Origin: an uncultured Planctomycetaceae bacterium
GTDB taxonomy: Bacteria > Planctomycetota > Planctomycetia > Pirellulales > Pirellulaceae
Direction: 5' to 3'
Length of the DNA stretch: 10,463 bases
Assembly (NCBI GenBank): GCA_937967755.1
Contig: CALBTA010000285.1
Coordinates: forward strand, 1 to 10,463
Every line of letters starts with the position of its first letter. Position 1 is the first letter of the stretch. Of this stretch, positions 1 to 5,845 are shown one piece after another. The notes under the pieces are model-generated. The model did no database searches. It was not told the origin of the DNA and was given only the letters and a program-made list of their open reading frames with translations. The position numbers and the translations under genes are program-made.

Positions 1-422
1 AACACGATATCGGCGAAGTAGGAGTGGGTCACCGACACCCCCATCAGCGCCAACGTCAAATTCAACATCGTCCAGGCGACGACCGGCCGGGTGAAGAACC
101 GGCGGTAGATAAACATGAAGATCAAAACCGCCAGCGATCCCACGCTGTAGGTCACCGGGCCGGTCCAGTAGTTCACCAGGTTTTGAATGAACCCGGGAAC
201 GGAGATCCATCGCATCATCTCCATGTCGCCGCTGTAAGCCAGCGGAGACATCATGACGAAGATCAGACTGACGCACAGCCAGACCATGCCCGCCCTGGCT
301 TTATCGAGAACTTGCCACAGGTAGAACGCGGCGACGGCGTTCATCAAGCCCAGCAACAGATAGTACGTCCCCAGGAAGCTGGCGATGCTATCGAGAAATT
401 CGGCGTGTGACAGTCCGTGCAT
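1..422 (-). CDS. Multi-helix membrane protein of the cytochrome bc cluster, partial (C-terminus beyond left edge)
   Basis: I do not recognise the family. The first 140 residues are visible and the gene runs off the left edge. The ATG at 420-422 is preceded directly by an in-frame TAA, so it is the earliest possible start; no clear Shine-Dalgarno precedes it. Four hydrophobic segments are visible at about residues 15-37, 44-63, 88-106 and 114-134, with few charges between them. The gene starts 17 bases after the cytochrome b stop on the same strand, which implies one operon and a role in the same quinol-oxidising complex. It does not look like subunit IV of a b6f complex: no PEWY motif is present in the visible part and the N-terminus differs. 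A membrane anchor for a downstream cytochrome c domain, or an extra complex subunit, are possibilities I cannot test because the C-terminal part is missing. Confidence 0.75.
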   Translation of the reverse strand, partial: MHGLSHAEFLDSIASFLGTYYLLLGLMNAVAAFYLWQVLDKARAGMVWLCVSLIFVMMSPLAYSGDMEMMRWISVPGFIQNLVNYWTGPVTYSVGSLAVLIFMFIYRRFFTRPVVAWTMLNLTLALMGVSVTHSYFADIV

Positions 423-439
423 TTAGTCGTAGCTTTGTC

Positions 440-1216
<777 letters not shown>

Positions 1217-1266
1217 TGAAACGCTCTAGCTGTACGTTGTTATCAGGGCTTTTTGAATTTCTTCAG

Positions 1267-2421
1267 CTATACATTCACGAACGAACTGGCGTCCGTCCAT
1301 TGACCTTTTTCTTCCTGGAATGTCTTACTCTTATCCACTTCCAACTGCCCGTCATCGGCGACCTTGATGGCGTAGCGCTCCAGCGGCCGCGGGGCGGGGC
1401 CTTCGAAGTTGACGCCGTCTTTGTAAAAACCGCTGCCGTGGCAAGGGCACTTGAACTTCTGCTCGGCCTCCAGCCAGTTCGGCGTGCAGCCCAGGTGGGT
1501 GCAAACTGTCTTCAACGCGAAGATGACTTGGGCACCGTTGTAAAGCGCGTTGACCACCCAAACACCGAATTGGGCCTTGAACTTCGTTTCGACGAATTCC
1601 GGCGCGAAGTTGCCAGGCGGGCCGACTTTGAACCGGGTCGGCGGCTCGGTCAAAATGTTTGGGAACATGAAGCGGGCGAAACCAAGTGTCCACAACAAGT
1701 GCGTCAGCCCCAGCGCTGTGAAACCGAAGGCCAAATACGAACCGAGAAAGACCCCGAAGAAACCACGGCGCGATTCTTCATCTTCGCTGCGCGTTCGTGC
1801 TGCCGGAGGGCGGGCGTAGTCTGGCTTGGCCGGCATGGGCGGCGCTGATTTCTTCGCCGGCGTAGCTTTATCTGCGCCGGCATCCTTTTCTCGAGCCGCC
1901 AATTCCGCCTTGGTAATCGGCCCCGATTTATCGTCCTTGCGCGCCGCCGCCAAAATACTAGCGGTATCCTTCGGTCCCGAAGGCTTCGCCGCTTGCGGCT
2001 TCGCCCCCTCGGCAGCAGGTTTTGCTTTCGATTTAGGTTTGGCAGACGGTTTCGCTTTCGCCGCACCCCCTTCGGATTTCTCACCCCGGGCGGCGGCTAA
2101 CATCTCCGCGACCGACATGCTGCCCGCCGGTTTCGCAGTTGCTGGCTTGGAAGCTGGTTCTTCCTCGGCCGCTGGGGCGGGAGCACTTCCTTCACCGGAA
2201 TCCGACGCCCGAGCAGCAGCCAGCATCTCAGCAACCGACATGCTACCCGGCTTGCCAGCCGCCGGTGGCTTCGCCGTCTTTTCTTCCGCCGCGGCCTTAG
2301 GCGCAGGCTTTGATTCCTCCGAAGCGGCTTCCCGCTCCGGCGCAGTGCCGCCTTCACCCCCATCCGCTTTGCGAGCGGCGGCCAGCATATCCGCGACCGA
2401 CATATTTTCACGGTCTGCCAT
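1267..2421 (-). CDS. petC: Rieske [2Fe-2S] protein with a long repeat-bearing N-terminal extension
   Basis: This is the high-potential iron-sulfur subunit that takes electrons from quinol and hands them to a c-type cytochrome. The Rieske signature is complete: CTHLGC (C307, H309, C312) and CPCHGS (C325, C327, H328), giving C307/H309/C325/H328 as cluster ligands and C312-C327 as the usual disulfide. A single membrane anchor lies at about residues 221-245, right after a charged RSEDEESRR stretch, so the soluble domain is extracytoplasmic. At 384 residues it is about twice the usual length. The excess is residues 1-215, a low-complexity Ala/Pro/Lys/Glu-rich and probably disordered cytoplasmic tail with repeated MSVA(D/E)MLAAAR motifs. 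It is the first gene of the cluster, followed by cytochrome b. M1 was chosen; M7 (the first repeat) is an alternative, and neither has a strong Shine-Dalgarno. Confidence 0.95.
   Translation of the reverse strand: MADRENMSVADMLAAARKADGGEGGTAPEREAASEESKPAPKAAAEEKTAKPPAAGKPGSMSVAEMLAAARASDSGEGSAPAPAAEEEPASKPATAKPAGSMSVAEMLAAARGEKSEGGAAKAKPSAKPKSKAKPAAEGAKPQAAKPSGPKDTASILAAARKDDKSGPITKAELAAREKDAGADKATPAKKSAPPMPAKPDYARPPAARTRSEDEESRRGFFGVFLGSYLAFGFTALGLTHLLWTLGFARFMFPNILTEPPTRFKVGPPGNFAPEFVETKFKAQFGVWVVNALYNGAQVIFALKTVCTHLGCTPNWLEAEQKFKCPCHGSGFYKDGVNFEGPAPRPLERYAIKVADDGQLEVDKSKTFQEEKGQWTDASSFVNV
1939..2403 (-). repeat. Four coding repeats of an MSVAEMLAAAR-like motif in the Rieske N-terminal tail
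   Basis: An 11-residue motif occurs at residues 7-17 (MSVADMLAAAR), 61-71 and 102-112 (both MSVAEMLAAAR), with a diverged copy at 151-161 (KDTASILAAAR); ITKAELAAR at 169-177 may be a fifth remnant. On the DNA these are 2371-2403, 2209-2241, 2086-2118 and 1939-1971. Copies are 54, 41 and 49 residues apart, separated by Ala/Pro/Lys/Glu-rich spacers. The motif looks like a short amphipathic helix. Its role is unknown to me; a repeated docking site on the cytoplasmic face is an inference. Confidence 0.8.
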
Positions 2422-2430
2422 GCGGCAATT

Positions 2431-2447
2431 CAGCAGGATAACTGCTG
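2431..2447 (-). promoter_or_regulatory. Small inverted repeat just upstream of the Rieske start
   Basis: CAGCAG (2431-2436) and CTGCTG (2442-2447) are perfect 6-base inverted arms around a 5-base centre, 9 bases before the Rieske start codon. If the proposed promoter is real, the element covers the transcription start, so it could be an operator or a short leader hairpin near the ribosome site. This is sequence symmetry only. Confidence 0.3.
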
Positions 2448-2450
2448 TGT

Positions 2451-2480
2451 AATAAAGTAGTGTCGGCGACCCTTTGCCAA
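2451..2480 (-). promoter_or_regulatory. Candidate sigma70-like promoter of the Rieske-cytochrome b cluster
   Basis: Reading the minus strand, TTGGCA (2480-2475, five of six matches to TTGACA) is followed after 18 bases by TTTATT (2456-2451, four of six matches to TATAAT). Transcription would start about 20-25 bases before the Rieske ATG. The -35 element overlaps the palindrome CCTTTG-C-CAAAGG (2471-2483), a position suited to a repressor or activator site. Planctomycete promoters often deviate from this consensus, so the call is tentative. Confidence 0.35.
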
Positions 2481-2737
2481 AGGCGGCTTAAAATCGCTTA
2501 AGTCACTGCTGTTAAACGACTTACGGCACGACCAATACTTTGTGACTTTTTTCACGAACTCCCACCAGACATTTTCACCGAGTAGCCCCGCTTGTCAACC
2601 CTGCTCGAACCCTGATGCGTGCCAAGGGATTTCACGGGCGTGGTGATTCTAGCAATGCAATCATGTTTTACGAACCCCTGTGACCGGCATCTGAGCGTTT
2701 TTCTTCGCGCTTTTTTTGTGCGGAAACGCGCGCTGGT

Positions 2738-2766
2738 TTCGCTGTGTCCCTGGCAGCGTCTAAAAT
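2738..2766 (+). promoter_or_regulatory. Weak candidate promoter of purD
   Basis: TAAAAT at 2761-2766 matches TATAAT in five of six positions. The hexamer 17 bases upstream (TTCGCT, 2738-2743) matches the -35 consensus poorly. If it is used, the hairpin at 2778-2826 would lie in the purD 5' leader. Confidence 0.25.
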
Positions 2767-2777
2767 CGATTTGGTAA

Positions 2778-2826
2778 CGGGGGCTTCTAGCCACCGTGGA
2801 TAATTTACGATGGCTGGAAGCCCCCG
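2778..2826. repeat. REP-like palindromic element upstream of purD
   Basis: GGGGGCTTCTAGCCA (2779-2793) is the inverted complement of 2811-2825, giving a 15-pair stem with one U-G wobble around a 17-base loop. Each arm also folds on itself: GGCT-TCT-AGCC at 2782-2792 and GGCT-GGA-AGCC at 2812-2822, so the DNA could form a branched cruciform. No T-run follows, which argues against an intrinsic terminator. The left arm plus CCGT (2778-2797, 20 bases) recurs exactly at 7748-7767. The arrangement of two inverted arms with small internal hairpins resembles the REP/BIME elements known in other bacteria; assignment to that class is inference. Confidence 0.75.
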
Positions 2827-2858
2827 CTGCGATCCGCGCTAACAACAACTCAATAAGC

Positions 2859-4148
2859 ATGAACGTTTTGGTCATTGGCTCTGGAGGGCGCGAACACGCA
2901 TTGGCTTGGAAATTGGCCCGAAGCCCTAGTACTTACCGCGTTTTCGTCGCCCCAGGTAACGCCGGAACGGCCGAAGATGCCGAGAACGTTGATATCTCTC
3001 CGACTGACGCTGCGAAGTTGGTCGAGTTCGCCCGGGAAAACAAAGTTGGCTTAACGGTCGTCGGTCCCGAAGCGCCGTTGGCCGCGGGCATGGTCGATGC
3101 GTTTACCGAAGCGAATCTCCCGGTCTTCGGGCCGAGCAAGCGGGCGGCGCAACTGGAAGCCAGCAAAATCTTCTGCAAGAAGTTGCTCCGCAGCGCCGAC
3201 ATCGCCACGGCGGATTACCGCACCTTCCGCGACGCCGACAGCGCGCGACGTTACGTGATGGAACGGTACGAGTTGGAAAACCAGGTACCGGTCGTCGTCA
3301 AGGCGGACGGGTTGGCGGCGGGCAAAGGCGTGATGGTTTGCTCAACACGGAACGAGGCGCTCGAAGCGATCGAGCGGATCGCCGAAGCCCGCGAGTTCGG
3401 CGATGCAGGCGACCAACTGATGATCGAGGAAAAATTGATCGGACCTGAAGCACGTGTTCTGGCGATCACAGATGGGCGCACGATCATCACCTTACCGCCA
3501 GCCCAAGATCACAAGCCGGCCTTCGACGGCGGCAAAGGCCCCAACACCGGCGGGATGGGCGCATACTGCCCCGCGCCGGTCATTACCGATCACATGCTGG
3601 CCAAGATCGAGGAGCACGTGCTGGTGCCGACGGTGCACGCCATGAAGCGAAACCGCACCCCCTTCCGCGGCGTGCTGTACGCCGGATTGATGATTACCAA
3701 CCAAGGCCCTAAGGTACTGGAATACAACGTTCGCTTCGGCGACCCTGAATGCCAGCCAACGCTGATGCGGCTGAAAAGCGACCTGGCCCAGTTGCTGCTG
3801 GCCGCGGCGGAAGGCCGGCTCGACCAACTGCCACCCCTGGAATGGGACGACCGCCCGGCGGTTTGCGTGGTGATGGCCAGCGAAGGTTACCCGGGTTCTT
3901 ACGAGAAGGGCAAACCAATCCGCGGCCTGGCCGACGCCGCCCAGCTTGAAGACGTGAAGGTCTTCCACGCCGGAACGACGACCGACGAGCAAGGCAACGT
4001 CGTCACCGCCGGCGGACGCGTACTCGGCGTGACCGCGCTGGGCAACAGCATCGCCAACGCCAAACTGGCCGCGTACACGGCCGTCAAAAAGATCCGCTGG
4101 GAAGGTGCCTGGTGCCGCAAAGACATTTCCGACGAAGCCTTGCATTGA
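2859..4148 (+). CDS. purD: Phosphoribosylamine--glycine ligase (GAR synthetase)
   Basis: This cytoplasmic enzyme joins 5-phosphoribosylamine and glycine using ATP, the second step of de novo purine synthesis. The 429-residue product has the usual length. Residues 1-100 form the N-terminal PurD domain, opening with MNVLVIGSGGREHALAW. Residues about 101-300 are the ATP-grasp domain, with VVVKADGLAAGKGV (146-159), KGPNTGGMGAY (226-236) and the signature NVRFGDPECQP (290-300); E288 and N290 sit where the family binds Mg2+. Residues about 325-425 are the C-terminal domain. The usual Thr in GDPETQP is Cys298 here, a mild change. The reading frame is open back to 2796, but the ATG at 2859 is chosen because family members begin with this strand-loop; no Shine-Dalgarno precedes it. 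It is a single gene, 75 bases before the next plus-strand gene and divergent from the Rieske cluster. Confidence 0.97.
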   Translation: MNVLVIGSGGREHALAWKLARSPSTYRVFVAPGNAGTAEDAENVDISPTDAAKLVEFARENKVGLTVVGPEAPLAAGMVDAFTEANLPVFGPSKRAAQLEASKIFCKKLLRSADIATADYRTFRDADSARRYVMERYELENQVPVVVKADGLAAGKGVMVCSTRNEALEAIERIAEAREFGDAGDQLMIEEKLIGPEARVLAITDGRTIITLPPAQDHKPAFDGGKGPNTGGMGAYCPAPVITDHMLAKIEEHVLVPTVHAMKRNRTPFRGVLYAGLMITNQGPKVLEYNVRFGDPECQPTLMRLKSDLAQLLLAAAEGRLDQLPPLEWDDRPAVCVVMASEGYPGSYEKGKPIRGLADAAQLEDVKVFHAGTTTDEQGNVVTAGGRVLGVTALGNSIANAKLAAYTAVKKIRWEGAWCRKDISDEALH

Positions 4149-4207
4149 GTTTGTGTGGCTGAGTTGGGCAGGTGTGCGACAATGGGCAGATAACGCTACT
4201 CCCTACA

Positions 4208-4217
4208 GAGGAAGAGG
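4208..4217 (+). promoter_or_regulatory. Ribosome binding site that fixes a GTG start
   Basis: GAGGAAGAGG lies 6 bases before the GTG at 4224. It supports this GTG as the start of the DUF1080 gene, and the signal peptide that begins there agrees. The preceding gap (4149-4207) has no obvious terminator or strong promoter. Confidence 0.6.
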
Positions 4218-4223
4218 TTCTGC

Positions 4224-5459
4224 GTGAAGGCTTCATTGTTACAAACCGTTTTGTTGTCCCTCAGCATCTGTGTTGGGGCTGGCGCTCAAGAGAACGTTGC
4301 CGCCAGTTTGGAATCGGCCTCTCCGCGGATCGTAACGACAAAAGGACTGATCGACTTCATGCGGCCGGAAGATGCTGTGCAACTGGTTGGTGATTCCGGA
4401 TCGGCGATGGTTCCTGAATCGCACTACAAGTCGCAGTGGACTTTCCAAGACGGCGTGCTGACCGCTTCGCCGAAGTGGGATAGCGTGGTCACGCCCGAGG
4501 CTTATCAGGACTTCCGCATGCACGTGGAGTTCAACGTCAACGATGCCGGTGATGTTCCGCGCGAGAAGAACGGGAACTCAGGCGTCTATATCCAGCAGCG
4601 TTACGAGTTGCAGATCCTCAACTCCTTCGGCGTGGCTGAAGCCGATTTCAACAACCGGGATTGCGCTTGCCTGTACGGGATGAAGAAGCCTGACAAGCTG
4701 GTTTGCAAACCGGCGGGCCAATGGCAAAGTTTTGATATCGCATTTCGGGCCGCCCGGTTTGATGGAGACCAGAAGACCGAAGACGCGCGAATCACCGTAT
4801 ACCACAACGGCGAACTGATTCACGACGACTTTGTGCTCAAGCGGCAAACGGGCGTGGGTAAGAGAGAGGAGCACTCGGCGAGGCCGATCAAATTGCAGGG
4901 GCACCACAACCAAGTGCAGTTCCGCAACATTTGGATTGAGCGTTTGTCGTTGGGCGAGGATGGGGAAGGAGACGCGATTCCGCAAATCACCGCCAGCGGA
5001 AAGACGCTGCCGCTGCGGGGCGAAACGTTCAAGCTGAACGGGTCGGACGCGTTTATCATCCTGCCGAGAGATGCCCGCGGGGCGAAAGCCGACATCCCTT
5101 GGGTGTGGTACGCACCGACGCTCAACGGTCTGCCTGCCCAAAGCGAAGTGTGGATGTTCGAAAGATTTCTCAAATCAGGCATTGCCATCGCCGGCATCGA
5201 CGTGGGCGAATCGTACGGCAGCCCGGTTGGAAGAAAAAAGTATACCGAGCTGTATAACTACCTGACCACTTCGCGCACGTTCAGCGGCAAGCCCTGTCTG
5301 CTGGCCCGCAGCCGGGGCGGGCTAATGCTTTATAGTTGGGCGGCCGAAAACGCCGGCTCGGTTGCTGGAATCGCCGGAATCTATCCCGTCTGCAACATCG
5401 CGAGTTACCCCGGCATCGAACGTGCCTGTGGGGCCTACGGACTATCTGCGCGCAATTGA
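4224..5459 (+). CDS. Secreted DUF1080 (3-keto-disaccharide hydrolase-like) + alpha/beta-hydrolase protein, 5' part before a frameshift
   Basis: This frame encodes 411 residues. Residues 1-21 are a signal peptide (Lys, hydrophobic core, AGA then Q), so the product is exported. Residues about 40-245 are a DUF1080 jelly-roll domain: WTFQDGVLTA (72-81), YQDFRMHVEFN (94-104), NSGVYIQQRYELQILNSFG (118-136), WQSFDIAFRAARFD (167-180), ITVYHNGE (190-197) and PIKLQGHHNQVQFRNIWI (221-238). The family is abundant in planctomycetes and linked to sugar-derivative degradation. Residues about 260-410 begin an alpha/beta hydrolase, with the nucleophile elbow ARSRGG (Ser363; the first Gly of GxSxG is Ala). The frame ends in TGA at 5457, before the Asp and His of the triad; these are found in another frame directly downstream, so the gene appears frameshifted. 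Substrate is unknown; an exported ester or sugar hydrolase is an inference. Confidence 0.85.
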   Translation: MKASLLQTVLLSLSICVGAGAQENVAASLESASPRIVTTKGLIDFMRPEDAVQLVGDSGSAMVPESHYKSQWTFQDGVLTASPKWDSVVTPEAYQDFRMHVEFNVNDAGDVPREKNGNSGVYIQQRYELQILNSFGVAEADFNNRDCACLYGMKKPDKLVCKPAGQWQSFDIAFRAARFDGDQKTEDARITVYHNGELIHDDFVLKRQTGVGKREEHSARPIKLQGHHNQVQFRNIWIERLSLGEDGEGDAIPQITASGKTLPLRGETFKLNGSDAFIILPRDARGAKADIPWVWYAPTLNGLPAQSEVWMFERFLKSGIAIAGIDVGESYGSPVGRKKYTELYNYLTTSRTFSGKPCLLARSRGGLMLYSWAAENAGSVAGIAGIYPVCNIASYPGIERACGAYGLSARN

Positions 5460-5770
5460 AAGAGAAGCTAAGCGAGCACAATCCGGTCGACCGCTTGGCT
5501 TCCCTGGCCGAGGCGGGCGTTCTCATCTTCCACATTCACGGTGACGTCGACAAGGTCGTTCCACTGGAAGACAACTCCGCCCTCGTCGCCAAGCGCTATC
5601 GAAAGCTGGGTGGCGAAATGGAACTGGAAGTGGTCAAGGGCCAAGGCCACAACATGTGGGACGGCTGGTTTCAGTCGGAAAGGCTAGTCGCGTTCGTTTG
5701 CAACGCACTGGGGCGGCCGTTGCTCGCGGAGGCATCGCCAGAAGTTGAACCTGATGGATCGACGAATTAG
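5453..5770 (+). pseudogene. 3' part of the same gene: C-terminal half of the alpha/beta hydrolase, out of frame
   Basis: From CAA at 5453 the frame one base back reads QLKEKLSEHNPVDRL and continues for 105 residues to TAG at 5770. It supplies what the upstream frame lacks: the acid in HIHGDVDKVVP (probably Asp31 or Asp33 of this segment) and the catalytic His in KGQGHNMWDG (His66). Inserting one base in GCGCGC|CAATTG around 5453 would restore a single protein of about 515 residues. The join falls in the lid/loop region between nucleophile and acid, exactly where the remaining hydrolase sequence is expected. Either a base was lost in sequencing or assembly, or the gene is a recent pseudogene. 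The open frame extends upstream to 5336, but the residues before 5453 are an off-frame reading of the hydrolase and are not meaningful. Confidence 0.8.
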
Positions 5771-5781
5771 CACACAACAAT

Positions 5782-5845
5782 TGAGCGGCAAGGCGCTAGC
5801 CGCCGGTATGTGGCGACTCACCCGCGGGTAGCGCCTTGCGGCTCA
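5782..5845. repeat. Large REP-like hairpin between convergent genes, overlapping the patatin gene's 3' end
   Basis: TGAGCGGCAAGGCGCTA (5782-5798) pairs with 5829-5845 with one mismatch, and the stem continues through CCGC(C)GG with a further mismatch and a one-base bulge, giving about 22 pairs around a loop of about 15 bases. It lies 11 bases after the hydrolase stop, and its right arm encodes the last eight residues of the patatin protein on the other strand. It could end transcription or stabilise 3' ends from both sides, though there is no clear T-run. The core GCTAGCCGCCGG resembles CTAGCCACCG of the elements at 2778 and 7748, and GGCG-CTAGC-CGCC at 5792-5804 forms the same kind of internal mini-hairpin. 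Confidence 0.7.

Larger units (their letters stand above)
2422..2858. other. Divergent intergenic region between the Rieske and purD genes
   Basis: This 437-base stretch holds no gene I can support. Near the Rieske side it has a candidate promoter (2451-2480), a perfect palindrome CCTTTG-C-CAAAGG at 2471-2483 overlapping the -35 element, two GCTTAA hexamers exactly 10 bases apart (2486 and 2496), and a small inverted repeat at 2431-2447. Near purD it has a TAAAAT element and a strong REP-like hairpin (2778-2826). The middle (about 2510-2730) shows T-runs at 2547 and 2711 but no convincing hairpin before them, so I see no intrinsic terminator. A 107-codon minus-strand reading frame at 2552-2875 looks spurious: it is rich in Arg/Ser and overlaps the purD start. 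Confidence 0.6.

Noticed and set aside
1826..2452. Plus-strand reading frame of 208 residues, Ala/Ser/Phe-rich with repeated SATDML motifs
   Set aside because: It is the antisense shadow of the repeat-bearing Rieske tail; the repeats and low complexity come from the real gene on the other strand.
2778..2826. Intrinsic terminator upstream of purD
   Set aside because: No T-run follows on either strand, no gene ends nearby, and the arm is repeated elsewhere as a solo element.
2796..2858. Upstream in-frame ATG that would extend PurD by 21 residues
   Set aside because: The extension would be translated from the repeat hairpin, and PurD proteins begin at the MNVLVIGSGG strand.
2552..2875. Minus-strand 107-residue gene in the divergent intergenic region
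   Set aside because: No motif, Arg/Ser-rich composition, no ribosome site, and it starts inside purD across the palindrome.
2859..4148. Purine riboswitch or attenuator controlling purD
   Set aside because: The leader has a strong hairpin but no purine-aptamer core that I can recognise, and the hairpin is explained as a dispersed repeat.
5440..5465. Programmed -1 frameshift in the DUF1080-hydrolase gene
   Set aside because: A -1 shift would restore the frame, but there is no X XXY YYZ slippery heptamer or evident downstream pseudoknot; a lost base explains it more simply.
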